A program made the translations under genes and the position numbers. DNA of 64,000 nt from Iris pallida (Eukaryota > Streptophyta > Magnoliopsida > Asparagales > Iridaceae), in contig JANAVB010006998.1 of assembly GCA_029216955.1 (NCBI GenBank), positions 248,001 through 312,000 on the forward strand. The letters are read 5' to 3'. How positions within the stretch are numbered: position 1 is the first letter of the stretch; every line of letters begins with the position of its first letter. The notes below the pieces were generated by a model. That model did no database searches, was not told the DNA's origin, and was given only the letters and a program-made list of their open reading frames with translations. Below, piece after piece: positions 23,536 through 34,579 of this stretch.

Positions 23536-24009
23536 TCTGATAGACACTGACATGGTCCAATAGTTCCCACCTCTCTAACATTTTTTGGCAATCAATAGAC
23601 TCATTTGATACTCCTGAAGTGTCCAGCTTTTGCTTTTGTAGTAAGAAAGTAACTTTTGCTTTTGTAGTGAGAAAGTGAATTTTTCTTTGAGATTAAAGAC
23701 TTTTGCTTTGAGTCTTGTAGTGAGAACATGACTTGCTCTTGTAAATCTTGTTTAATAAATTTTGTTCTTGGAAATCTTGTTTAATGACTTTTGCATTGTG
23801 TTAATATTCTATCATGTTGTATCATCGTATTAATTTTTATGGATTTAGTCCAACTTGCAGCTCTATTTGTTGGAAGAAAATACTCTCAACGTGCAATTAG
23901 TTTGATTTTTCTTGGAAATACTGTGTGAGAACCAGATTATAGTCATATTTGATTTTGGTTGATTAATTTGTATTTGTAGTTATTCAAATGTGAATTTAAT
24001 TAAAAATAT

Positions 24010-24376
24010 ATATAATCACGACACGCCTTACAAGCCATAAAATGGAATTCATCAACTCTTTAACGACCCACAAATGCATGCCTTAAAACTATTTTCGTTT
24101 TAAGCATTCACGGCTTGCTATGTGTGCCATAAACTGAAGCAATGAAATAGTTTTAATGGCCCTCACTGCAAGTCATAAAAGTTTAGTATTTATAGCCTAC
24201 ATTTTGGGCCGTAAATAAGATCCGATGTTTTCCAGCACTTTCATTTACGGCGTACATTTACCTATATTATGGCCTATTATTGCACGCTGTAAAAACTACT
24301 ACCCTTTTACGATAGGAGCTTTTACGGCACGACCCTTTGAGCCGTATAATTTATTTTACAACGCATTTTGTGGGCC
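24010..24376. repeat. Right subterminal repeat region of the CACTA element
   Basis: Repeated ACGGC(T/G)/GCCGTAAA and degenerate GCCATAAA motifs in both orientations, mirroring the left side. The sequence from 23536 to 24010 is T-rich and unrecognised. Confidence 0.7.
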
Positions 24377-24402
24377 GTAAAAGCCCATATCTGGTGTAGT
24401 GT
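24377..24402 (-). repeat. Right terminal inverted repeat of the CACTA element
   Basis: On the minus strand it starts CACTACACCAGATATGGGCT and continues TTTACG. The complete CACTA terminus is kept on this side. TTA follows at 24403-24405, matching 5700-5702. Confidence 0.88.
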
Positions 24403-25719
24403 TAGTTGGGTATACCAAGTGGGACAGGTTGCAGGAATACTCAAGTAAACAAGAGTAATTGGTGGAGTAGCTTATAACAGCCACATTTTGCTAGTAGACG
24501 AGCCCAGTGGAAATCTAAACCACGACAGTATCAGAAATTAGGATATGTTTCCAGGTGAAGAGTCATAAAGCTAGAAGGGACATAGAGGTCCCATACAATT
24601 TTCAATATGCAAACAGTATGGCAGTAAGCTTTACACCCTTAGAGTCTATGATTAGGTAGCAGCTCGATCTACAGGTAATTACCGGTTACCATATAGCAGG
24701 GCAATGTCTAACAAGCACATAGAGGGTCTGTAGAAAGATTGGGGAGGGGGTATCTGCATTTCAAGGACCATTAGTAAATTGGGTAATGGTGGCATACAGA
24801 GCATAGAAAGGCCTATAGGAACATGGAAAACCATTTGGGATTCCTGTAGAACAATATCAGTTGGATAGGAAGGGTATACAATCTGAGACCACACTAGTAT
24901 GCGTTCTTACCTACATGTAGTACATGGTAGCAGGATTGAATATAGGACACCACGTACCACGTCCAGTCTAGTCTAGGAGCTAATTGGAAATGAACTTCGG
25001 GTATCAAGAACTGTAATATAGGTAAATATCAGGGTATCGGAATATCAGGAGTAAGGTATATACTAGATATCCCTAAAACATAGATGTATCATTGATATGG
25101 CAGTTGGCATGCCCTGAAATAGTTACAATGTAGAGCATAAGTTATAATAACCTTTTACCCATAAGAAGACTTAGATGACCAAGTTACCAACAACCCTATA
25201 GTAGACACAAGAGGATATAGAGATAACTAAATTCAGGAATACAATGACATGAGTACGTGTGGGTAGTTAATAGAAGCTGTACAAGAAAGGGATAGTGGCT
25301 CGAATTTTAGTCTATACTTAATCTAAATTCCAGTAGGTTGCAATGGACTCAAAGAAGCCTAATAACTATGTAAAAGGTTTAATTGTTTTCAACTCACCTA
25401 TTGACACTACATATTATCAATAGGTTACTTGGACTCAAGTTTGGCACCGGACCCGTATCCGCAGCTCAGGACCACAGGCAAGTATACCTTGCCTTTCTTA
25501 CAGCTTTATTTACATGCACTGTCTTCATTATTAAGTTTTTCTCATTACTGTTGACATGTACTCTTCATATCCTGTTTATATATTTTATTATTGCTATATA
25601 GGCCATGTTCACAGTTAGCTTGGTGTCTTATTGGTCGTGTTCACTTGTTCCTTGATTGAATCGTGTCGTGGGTCGAGAAGTCATAAACTGAACTGCTATA
25701 CCTCATTGTCTTGAAATCT

Positions 25720-25955
25720 CGAAGCTAACTTGCGAGTCCACACTAGGGGCGAGGGTTAGTAGTTATCTGTACCTTGATTCTGGAAGCTAACCTGCAAGTC
25801 CACACTAGGGGCGAGGGTTAGTAGTTATCTGTTCACACCTGCGAGTCCACACTAGGGGCGAGGGTGTTTTCTTGAAGCTAACCTGCGAGTCTATACTAGG
25901 GACGAGGGTTAGTAGTTGTTCAAAACTGCGAGTCCACACTAGGGGCGAGGGTTTG
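25720..25955 (+). repeat. Minisatellite in the solo LTR, five units
   Basis: Five degenerate copies of TGCGAGTCCACACTAGGGGC + GAGGGT, some followed by TAGTAGTTATCTG and preceded by GAAGCTAACC. Spacing is 43-62 bp. Confidence 0.8.
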
Positions 25956-26562
25956 AGTATTCGATTTGGTTATCCGTTGACATCTTGACATGAGTTCTCT
26001 CGTCCTCGTTTATCAGTTCATTTATGCGTAGTCAGTGTGCAGATTCGTGTTTTATCATTGCTTAGTTTTACTTGTTTATTCTGGATTTTTCTCCATGTAT
26101 GATAAACTGTTAGAAAGGCTCGTTTTTATGTATCTTGCTAGTCCTCTGAGGACCTGATAATCTCTTCAGGTTTAGCAATTTTATGGAGTTAGCTAGTAGT
26201 TCGGGATGGCGGAAGTGATGATATCGCTTGCGAGATTCAGGTAACGTTATTACGTTTTTATTCGCTTGTTCTTTTATACCTTATCATGAGATATCCTATT
26301 TCCTGATTCAGTTTAGACTCTTGTTACTTTCTTTAGAGTCTTATCGGACATATATGCTAGTGGGCTACATACCACAACCTATAGTGTTCATTCATGTTTC
26401 GTACACTTATTATGGATTTCAGATATAGATTGTACTGTCATGATTTGGCAGTATACCATAGCCTTGACAGCATTTACATATTCGAGTTGGGCTGGAGTCT
26501 GCTTGATACGTAGCTGGATTGCTCACGTTCTCGCGTCCGAAAAGCGGGTGCGGGTCGTGACA

Positions 26563-26567
26563 TGAAG
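26563..26567. repeat. Target-site duplication TGAAG of the solo LTR (right copy)
   Basis: It follows GGGTCGTGACA and matches 3951-3955. Beyond it the gypsy2 LTR resumes. Confidence 0.8.
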
Positions 26568-27610
26568 AAACAAGGGTTGATCGATCGAATGATCGAACAA
26601 CATCAAAAATCAAAAGTTTAACATGGATCGAACGATAATCTAAAGAATTTATAGACTAGTAATTACCAATAATCGATCGGGCCCGCAATCACAACAACAA
26701 TTAACCTGTTTCAAGGAGGGATGAATCGATCAGATCTTGACACTGATCTCATCACAAGGAATTTAGAAATTCAAAATAAAACCGATCTAGCCTTGCATAC
26801 AAATGAACTCCTCACCTCTATGATTGCTGAAGACTCAACATCCACATAATCATCCAGAGCAGTTGCTCGATCGAATGGCTAGATCAACAGATCAATTGCT
26901 TCAAAGAGGCATTAAATTGAACACAGCTCAGATCGATCAGTTTCTTAAAGAAAAATCATCAAGGAAGGAATCGATCCTTACAAAATCAAAAATGATTAAA
27001 CAAAACATCAATTCAAACTCAGGAAGAAAATTATAAAAAGCATTCGATCGAATTAGAGATTCTTACTCGAAATTGCCCAATTTGAAGGCACGAATCAACA
27101 GATGAGTGGTCGGAGGAGATTTTGCTACAGCTCAGGAACTCAGTATCATTTCGCCATGACTAATCCCTTCGAATTAGGGTTCGGGAAACTCTTGAATTGA
27201 GGAAGGAAGGGGAAGAACAACTTGGCAGTACTGACCTTGAGGGAAGGATTATATAGGTCGATCAAGCTTGAGACTCACGCAAGGTTTTGGCACCAAAATT
27301 GGCCAGCGCTCAACTCTGGTGGGGAAGAATTCGTTAAAAATTTGAAAGTTTGTTACTAGTTCAGCCAGTTAGCTTCAAGGAGGAAAGGAAATGAGCTGTG
27401 CTAACACATGCTCTCATTTCTCTTCAATGAGACTTAACCGAATCAATTAAAAGCTAAAGTGGTGGGCTGGGCTTAAAAGCCCAATATATTATTAAAACAT
27501 AAAACTAATACCATGTTTAAATGGTTTAATCTATTATTAAAAAAATTTATCATGCAATTTAATTTGTAGAAAAATGTTTGAAAAAAATTATTCTGGAAAG
27601 TAGGCTTACA
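26568..27610 (-). mobile_element. gypsy2 3' LTR, proximal (U3) part
   Basis: On the minus strand the LTR starts TGTAAGCC at 27610, directly after a polypurine tract. It contains a TATA box (CCTATATAATCC, 27249-27260), with CCTTCCTTCC and AACCCTAATTCG downstream, as in plant leaders. The ORF at 26824-27036 has no family match. It joins 3955 across the nested solo LTR. Confidence 0.75.
27249..27260 (-). promoter_or_regulatory. TATA box in gypsy2 3' LTR
   Basis: CCTATATAATCC on the minus strand, 350 bp inside the LTR start and followed by pyrimidine-rich leader sequence. Confidence 0.5.
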
Positions 27611-27624
27611 AATATCTCCCCTTC
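27611..27624 (-). promoter_or_regulatory. gypsy2 polypurine tract
   Basis: Minus strand TGAAGGGGAGATAT precedes TGTAAGCC. It is preceded by AATTTCGAGGGCAAAATTTT, the conserved end of plant gypsy interiors. Confidence 0.7.
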
Positions 27625-27746
27625 AAAAAATTTTGCCCTCGAAATTAGAATAATAAAAAATAACAACATAGACTCTCAATCAAAACCATGAAATAGTAAA
27701 TCCAACAATTGGTTTACTGAATAAAATTTCAAAAACCAAGATACAA

Positions 27747-28176
27747 TCAATTGAACAAACTGGGATAGCGATCCCGCATCTCGTCCTCGCGCTCCCACGT
27801 GGACTCTTCCGGGGAGTGGTGTTTCCATATAACGCGGACAAGTGGAATGGTCTGATTATGTATGTGCTTCTCCCTCCGATCCAGGATTTCCACTGGCTGC
27901 TCCTCGGTGGTCAAACTCGGACCCACCTCTAGCTCCGAGTAGTCCACTACATGGCTCAGGTCTGGAATGTCATCGAAGCTGGAACATGTGGAAGACGTCA
28001 TACACTCCCTCCAAGCTGGCTGGAAGCGCTAATCGATATGCCACCTCGCCAATCTGCGCAGTCACATCGAAAGGCCCGATGTACCTCGGACTGAGCTTTC
28101 CGTCTCTGCCGAAATGAATGACACCTCTGGTCGGCGAGATCTTCATGAATACTCTATCTCCAACTGTGAACTCCAA
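27747..28176 (-). pseudogene. gypsy2 integrase C terminus with chromodomain
   Basis: Two overlapping open segments join here. The first is MEFTVGDRVFMKISPTRGV...[20 protein letters not shown]...VFHMFQLR (27970-28176). In another frame comes DIPDLSHVVDYSELEVGPSL...EEQPVEILDRREKHI...[18 protein letters not shown] (27747-28001). They are one domain pair split by a frameshift near 27970. The chromodomain aromatic residues (W in VIWKHH and in STWERED) are kept. Upstream, a TAG lies near 28197. Confidence 0.87.
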
Positions 28177-28265
28177 TGGCCGTCTGCTGCTGTCTTCCTA
28201 GTGCTTCTGCCGATCCTGTGCAACTCTGAGACGCTCTCTGATCAGTCTGATCTTCTCAGGTGAGT

Positions 28266-29356
28266 CTACCACCATCTCTGGCCCAAGAAAGCTCTCTCGC
28301 CAATGTCGTCCCAAGATAAAGGTGTGCGACATCTCCGTCCATACAGTGCCTCGAACCGGGTCATCTCGATGCTAGTCTGATAACTATTGTTATAGGCAAA
28401 CTCCACTAGATGCAAGTGATCCTTCCACGAACTGCCGAAGTCGAGTGCACAAACCCGCAGCATATCCTCCAGTGTCTGAATGGTCCTATCGGACTGCTCG
28501 TCCGTCTGTAGATGATAGACGGTGCTAAACTTCAACTGTGAACCCAAGCTCAGCTGTAGACTCCTCCAGAAGTGTGATATGAAGCGGCTGTCCCTGTTTG
28601 AAATGATTCTCACTGGTACTCCGTGGATCCGCACAATCTGCCGCATGTAGAGGTTGGCAAGCTTCTCGGTCGACAGCCCTACCTTGAACGGAATGAAATA
28701 AGAAGACTTCGTCAGTCTATCCACGATAACCCAAATAGCATTCTTGCCACTGGCATACGCGGTAATCCAGAGACGAAGTCTATAGTTATGTGTTTCCACT
28801 TCCATTATGGAATAGGTAAAGGCTGGAGTAGTTCCGCTGGTCTCTAGCGCTCCGTCTTGACTTGCTGGCACACAAGGCATCTGGAAACAAATCTGGCAAC
28901 CTCTCTTTTCATCCCATACCACCAAACATACTCTCACAGATCCTTATACATCTTGGCAGATCCAGGATGAATAGAATACTATGACTGGTGGGCCTCCTGC
29001 ATTACCTCCTCCCATAAATCCTTGGGCACACACAACTGAGTTCCGTGCCTCAGAGATCCATCGTCTACAATGGTGAAGTCGTCGAGCAATCCTGCCTCTG
29101 CCGGGCCTCTGAGACATCGGAGTCCCTCATCTAGAAACTGGGCCTCCTTGATCTTCTCTATCAGTCCTGACTGTATCTGCATGTGCATCAGCTGCCCAAC
29201 TCCTGGAAGAATAATCTCTATCCCCAGACTCTCAAGATCCTCCAAAAGATGCCGATCCATAGTGAGATATATAGCAACAAGATATCGACTGAGAGTATCT
29301 GCTACCACATTCGTCTTTCCATGGTGGTACTGCAGATTGATGTCGAAATCCTTCAT
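28266..29356 (-). pseudogene. gypsy2 integrase (zinc finger and catalytic core)
   Basis: The C-terminal tip of RNase H and the linker to integrase (29356-28979: YHHGKTNVVADTLSR) end at a TAG after EAHQS. Then, broken by stops, come the HHCC finger (HPGSAKMYKDL...CLVCQQVK) and the core (28266-28937 segment: GKNAIWVIVDRLTKSSYF...). Two catalytic residues are changed: the second Asp of the triad is Asn114 (IISNRDSRF) and the Glu is Asp150 (TDEQSDRTIQ), still 35 residues apart. A TAA replaces the Glu codon in LQPLPIPE. The core also shifts frame near 28750 and again after 28266. Clearly inactive. Confidence 0.88.
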
Positions 29357-30480
29357 GAGTTCCAGCCATCTGTGCTACCTCATATTCAACTCCTTCTGAG
29401 TGAAAACATACTTCAGGCTTTTATGGTCCGTGAAGATGTTCACTCTCTCTCCATACAAGTAGTGCTTCCACAGTTTCAAGGCAAAATGACTGCTGCAAGC
29501 TCCAAGTCATGTGTAGGATAATTCTTCTCATGAAGCCTCAACTGTCTAGAAGCATAAGTAATGACCTTCTTATTCTGCTCAAGCACACATCCCAAGCCTT
29601 TCCCTGATGCATCACTATAGATGATGAATCCTCCTGATCCAGATGGCAAAGCTAAAACTGGCGTTGTAGTGAGTCTTCTCTTTAATTCTTCGAATGCTGA
29701 CTGGCAGGCGTCACTCTAGATGAAATCCTCGTCCTTTCGCATAAGCTTGGTCATCGGCTCTGCTATCATGGCAAAATCCTTCACAAACATCCTGTAGTAT
29801 CCTGCTAGCCCCAGGAAACTACGAATCTCAGCTACTGACTTGGGAGGTGTCCATGCTTCCACTGCCACAATCTTCTTGGGATCCATAGAAATCCCCTCTC
29901 CAGTCACCACATTCCCTAAGAACTCCACTCTGTCCAAGAAGAACTCGTACTTTGAGAGCTTCCCGTACAGCTTCTCCTTCCGTAAAATCTCTAACACAAT
30001 TCGCAGGTGCTCAACAGGCTCCTCCTCGGTCTTCGAATATATCAAGATGTCATCACTGAAGATTACGACAAACTTGTCCAAATACTTGTGAAAAACCTTA
30101 TTCATCAAGTTCATAAACACTGCTGGGGCATTGGTAAGTCCGAACGGCATCACCAAGAATTCATACTGGTCGTAACGGGTGTTGAAAGCTGTCTTCGGAA
30201 TATCCTGCTCCCGAACCTTCATCTGATGATAACCCGACCGAAGGTCAATCTTGGAAAAGACCTTCGCCCCACTCAGCTGATCAAACAGCTTATCAATCCA
30301 CGGCAATGGATATCTATTTTTGATGGTGATGTTATTAAGTGCACGGTAATCGATACACATCCTCACAGTCCCATCCTTCTTAGGTACGAAGAGTACCAGT
30401 GCTTCCCAGGATGAAGCACTGGACCAAATAAAACCCTTGCCTTCCAACTCATCAAACTGGGCCTTCAATTCTGCAGCTTA
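29357..30480 (-). pseudogene. gypsy2 reverse transcriptase and RNase H
   Basis: The RT segment (29716-30468, 250 residues) has [35 protein letters not shown] and FSDDILIYS (137-140), so the catalytic Asp pair is intact, unlike gypsy1. It stops at a TAG where the family has Trp (after RKDEDFI). RNase H follows in the same frame ([33 protein letters not shown]) and loses frame near 29490. It continues with [18 protein letters not shown] sequence up to 29360, again with a stop (RW to R-stop). Another TAA precedes the RT segment near 30478. Confidence 0.88.
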
Positions 30481-31079
30481 CTTCGGGTTGATCTTGTAGC
30501 AATGCTGGGACTTCGGTACTGATTTGGGCACTAGGTCGATGCTGAACTCCACATCTCGATCTTGCGGCAATCCTGGCAACTCTTCGGAAAAGACGTCGAG
30601 AAACTCTACAATCAGCAGATACGACCACTCCTGGTCTTGTGCAACTTCTCTGAAGTAGACTCCCTCTGGCCTCTCTGCGATCCGTCTTCTGACCTCGAAC
30701 GACGGAACTCCAGGCGGGCTAAAAGTGACCTTCCCTCATGGCAGTCTATTACAGCAAACTGCTCGTTCATCCAGTCGATGTCGAGGACTACATCGAATCT
30801 GGGCAATGGCATCACTAGAAGTCGAGCCCTAAGCTCCCGTCCAGCTATAGTGATAGGGCAATCCACCATCTCACTAACTGACACTACCCTTCCTCCTATC
30901 ATAATCCGATAGTTCCTCCTAGTTGGCTTAGGTGTGAAGCCGTATCTATACAGAAACTCATATGATACAAAGCTATGTGTGGCTCCAGAATCAAACAATG
31001 CTATAGTAGGAAATGAATATATGATAACAGAACCTGTGATAATATCTGGAGCTGCCTCCTCCCGCTCAACTATGGCCAT
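30481..31079 (-). pseudogene. gypsy2 aspartic protease
   Basis: The open segment of 155 residues (30612-31079) has ALFDSGATHSFVS with Asp30, then VVLDIDWMNEQFAVIDC (the family usually has VVLGMDWL). It leaves frame near its C terminus (SEKLHKTRSGRIC). Downstream DLPGLPQDRDVEF-like sequence links it to RT. It is out of frame with gag upstream. Confidence 0.85.
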
Positions 31080-31903
31080 GACGTAAGCACGTCCCCGCTG
31101 TGGTCCCCCCCTCTGTTGCTGCTGGTGCTGTGCAAACCTCTGCTGCTAAGGTGGTAGAGCTGGTCCTCCTCTCTAGGTACAGCAAGCGGTGCTCTGGGTA
31201 GTACAGGTGGTGGTCCTCCAGCTCGTCGGGGTCCTCCAGCTAGTCTGGCTGTAGCCTGCTGACAGTCTCTCATCTGGTGTACGTCTGACCCGCAGAAGAG
31301 GCAATGTCCAAGCCTCTTGCGACAGACCTCCACGTGGTGCCCTGGCCGATGACAGTATGTGCAAGTGACCCCCTGCTGCCTCTGATGTTGAACTGCTGGA
31401 ACTCTGGCAGGACGGTGCTGAACTGCTGCCTGCTGAACTGACCTCATCTGAGTCTGCATCTGCACCCTCTTCGTCGGTGCCTGGTAACTGCTGCTGCCGA
31501 TGTCCCTATCCCTCTTGGGCCTCGGGTCCATCTCCTTCTCAACTGCCTGAGCGATCTTGAGGATGCTCGAGTAAGTAGTCGCATGGATGATCGCCACTGC
31601 GTGCCGCAGCTCTCTGATGAGGCCCTTCCTGAACCTCCAGGCCCTCTCCTCCGGCGTACCGACTAGGATCTCTGCGAACCTGCTGAGTCGGGTAAAATCT
31701 GAAGTATACTCCGCCACTGACATAGTCCCCTGCTACAAGGCCTCGAACTGCATCCGAAGCTCATCTCTCTCGATGTCTGAGAAAAACTTTCCCTTGAACA
31801 GAGTTTTGAAATCTGCCCAAAGAACCTATGGTGCTGCTAACTGGGGCTCCTCGCGATACCAGGCTCTGGCAAGGTCGAATAGTCGCATACTCGCCACCTC
31901 CAC
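31070..31903 (-). pseudogene. gypsy2 gag, C-terminal two thirds
   Basis: The segment begins at the A/B insertion with VASMRLFDLARAWYREEPQL (capsid). It has two in-frame stops (TAG in AAP-stop-VLWADF and in EAL-stop-QGTM), then MSVAEYTSDFTRLSRFAEIL and two CCHC knuckles, CTYCHRPGHHVEVC and CLFCGSDVHQMRDC. The frame is lost after LPRAPLAVPREE. The N-terminal gag should lie beyond the right end of the A/B element, outside the window. Confidence 0.85.
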
Positions 31904-33593
31904 TGTCACGACCCGCACCCTGATGAAGGGCACGAGAACGTGGGTACGTCCAGCCTACGCTGCAGTGTCGGCGGTAGAATGCTGTATAGTTCGTCTATAA
32001 CATCTAAAATCTAACATCAATATGATATAAACATATCATCTCCGCACGGAGGTATAATATAATATCTCAACTCTATATCTCAATCACAAGTCTTGGGAAG
32101 ATAGAGCACGATATAGAATCAGATATAAGGAAGAAACTGAAATATAAATAGAGTTATCACACCACATAAAGTAGATGTTTAACACAAATAAATACAAGTC
32201 CTGAAATATAACTAAGTCTCAAATAACAATCGGAACAATCCGATACAAACTGAAAACTAAAAATACTAGACTAGAGTAAGCACCCTCTACTAAGCTAGAT
32301 GCTCATCGGGCTCTCGAGTGTCTCCCTCATATACCCCATAGAAGGTAGGGCAGTCACCATTATCACCTGTAATATTTTCAACAGGTCCAGTCAGGACAGG
32401 AATGAGTACAAAATCTCAAAAGACAGTTCTAGTTATACAATATTAAAAATATAGGAGTAGATAGAGAGTACTAGGTAAAGTAGAGCGTACATACATCCTG
32501 GCAGGGTATATCAAAACTGTAATGAGATAAGATAAGAGAACAGTGTATAACATGTACGAAAATTTGGAACAGCTATCTATGTGAGTTTAGCACTAGTTTC
32601 AACATGTGATCGGCTTAGAACTTGATACAATGTTTGGCCTGGCTAATCATACGTGAGTGTATGATTAACACTATACAGTGAGGATACAATGGTGATACAA
32701 TGCTTGATACAATGCTGATACTGTGGGGTATTGATCACATATCTACGCTAACACCCCCATCCCTGACTAATATAGTAGATCCAGTCACGACACATCGTGA
32801 CACATGATTCTCTAAGAAGGTAGCTAGCCTTCGTAGGAATCCTATCTATACAATGCACAAGGAACTAGGAAGACTTGCACAAGGCATAACATATATAAGA
32901 GGAATAACATCTTATGACGGGATCTAGACAAATACCAATCCGTGTGAACAATGTGTCAAAAGAATAAAGATATCTACACTAAATACTAGAAACAAAGACG
33001 ATATCATAAAACAAAAATATTATCAGAGAATGTACTCGCCTGTCACCCTGTATGACTGATATGAATGGATGTCCGAACTGGTATCACAAAGTCCTATTTA
33101 GAGTAAAACAGGTTATGATGTATCCATAAATAAGGTAATTGAAGTGTATGATGCAAACTATATGATTTCTAAGTCAATCTAGATCAAAGTCAACTATTGG
33201 TCAACTTTGGTCAACTTTGGTCAACTGTCTAGGTCGAACTAGGTCAAACTAGGCCTAACAGAGCCAAACTAGGTCAAAGTCAACTCTGGGTCAACATCCA
33301 GTCAAGGCTATCTAGGGTTAGTCAATACAAGTCTAAGAGTCCAAGGGTTCAAAAAGCCTATTGCCAACTATTGGTTAAACCTTACACTAGGCCTATAAAC
33401 CATATTGCAAAATACAACCTACAAATACAAATATTTATAAATACATACATTCATGTATACTTAGTTTACATACATACCATAGATGCCTACCTTACATTAC
33501 ATGATACATACATGTATACTTGCATTACATTATACTTACATTCATGCATCTATGCATTACCTACATACATGTTTACATATATACATATATGCA
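31904..33593 (-). repeat. LTR A, distal part
   Basis: Begins TGTCACGACCCGCACCC. Matches 43978 onward with a few per cent differences. Contains the shared LTR block (about 32366-32400) and the W-box cluster (33171-33325). No gene. Confidence 0.85.
33171..33325. promoter_or_regulatory. W-box (TTGAC[C/T]) cluster in LTR A
   Basis: About eleven (A/G)GTCAA cores, the reverse complement of the W-box bound by WRKY factors, lie within roughly 155 bp, several in the direct repeat TTGGTCAACTTTGGTCAACT. The cluster recurs at about 45250-45390 (B), 51545-51625 (C) and 59640-59725 (C). WRKY binding is inference. Confidence 0.45.
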
Positions 33594-34570
33594 TGTAAAA
33601 CCCCTATTTTTTAATTATTTTTTATTATTTTATTAGACTTAAAAATGAATTTATGTAATTTATTATTTTTTTAGAAATAACCTTAGCCATTGTTGAGTTT
33701 TTGAGCACTAGACGACCATGAATTTTGGCACGGAAGATGTAGCAGTGTGCTTTGACCAGTATATTAGCCATGCCGTGGGAGGCTTAGCCATAGTTCAGTC
33801 CGAACTAGGAAAACCAGGCCGAGTTGTGAAATAACGCATTTAAAATATTTTTATTTAGATATTAATTTATATATTGATTTTTAGATGACCCGGTTTGTCC
33901 AAACCAGTCCGAATTGGGCCCGAACCAATTTAAGCCCATGTAAGCATGTAGTGTGACCAAATGTGGCCATGTAGGCATATTTTTTATATATACAAATATT
34001 TTCTAAATTATTTTAGAATTTTATGTGCAATTTCTAATTATTTAATTATTCGTACTATTATTGGTATTTTATTATTAAATAATATCGTGCAATATTTGTA
34101 CAAATTTTTGGACCCGGATAAGGGTGTACGGTAAAAGTCCACCCATTGGGATGATTTTATTATTTTATTATTACTTAAGTTATTTTGTGGAGAATAAATA
34201 AATATGTTCATTCTATTTAAATATTATTATTATTTTGAGTTGGTTTATTGTGAATGGAATTTATATATATGTAAATATATTTAAATATATTAAATAATTG
34301 GATATGTGACATTTAAAGCGTTATTTGGATTTAAATAGATTTTTGGTGTATTTATGGATATATACTTATATATATATATATAGATATATATATTGAAGAT
34401 TTTGAAAAGAAAAAGAAAAAAATAATAATAATATATACAACTAACCCACCCACGTGCCCACCATCTCAATTGTTTGCTGTAGCACAACAAGCCCACGCTT
34501 TTTCGCGAGCAACCATGCCCATTAGTTATTAGTATTAGCAATAGTGGTATTAGAATTTTTGCCCCACTTG

Positions 34571-34579
34571 TTATATATG
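34571..34579 (+). promoter_or_regulatory. TATA box in E 5' LTR
   Basis: TTATATATG, 40-50 bp upstream of a plant-like leader (AAACCCTAAAC). The same box is at 39182-39190 in the 3' LTR. Confidence 0.5.

Larger units (their letters stand above)
5703..24402. mobile_element. Gene-capturing (Pack-type) CACTA element, interrupted by gypsy1
   Basis: The ends are inverted repeats of CACTA type: ACTACACCA...GGGCTTTTACG on the left, and on the right the reverse complement of CACTACACCA...GGGCTTTTACG, with about 22 of 26 positions equal. TTA flanks both ends as the 3-bp TSD typical of CACTA elements. The outer C of the left terminus is T. Dense GCCGTAAA/TTTACGGC motifs fill about 270 bp inside the left end and 380 bp inside the right, as in CACTA subterminal regions. 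Without gypsy1 (11.0 kb) the element is about 7.7 kb. No Tnp2 or TnpA coding is recognisable, so it is non-autonomous. It carries an ABCC transporter fragment on the minus strand and possible plus-strand exons near its ends. Confidence 0.85.
3956..26562 (+). mobile_element. Solo LTR of a gypsy-type element, interrupted by a CACTA element
   Basis: The LTR begins TGTCAACCCC at 3956 and ends ...GCGGGTGCGGGTCGTGACA at 26562, flanked by TGAAG on both sides. Subtracting the CACTA insertion (5703-24402 plus one TTA) leaves about 3.9 kb, with neither an interior nor a second LTR. The simplest reading is a solo LTR left by LTR-LTR recombination before the CACTA arrived. The end resembles the 3' ends of the LTRs of A/B (31904) and C (50366), read in the opposite orientation. 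Left piece: 3956-5702. Right piece: 24406-26562. Neither holds a gene. Confidence 0.75.
1058..31903 (-). mobile_element. gypsy2: Tekay/Del-like Ty3/gypsy chromovirus, partial, with nested insertions
   Basis: This is the scaffold element of the window. On the minus strand the order is gag, protease, RT, RNase H, integrase, chromodomain, polypurine tract, 3' LTR, the Ty3/gypsy order. The chromodomain at the integrase C terminus (EEQPVEILDRRE...[18 protein letters not shown]) places it among the chromoviruses, closest in my judgement to Tekay/Del. The 3' LTR starts at 27610 and ends at 1058, and is interrupted by the solo LTR/CACTA/gypsy1 stack (3956-26562). The gag is cut at 31904 by the A/B element, so the 5' LTR and the second TSD are outside the window; the candidate TSD here is ACAGC (1053-1057). 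The coding part has many stops and frameshifts. It is one of the oldest insertions here because three other insertion lineages lie within it. Confidence 0.85.
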
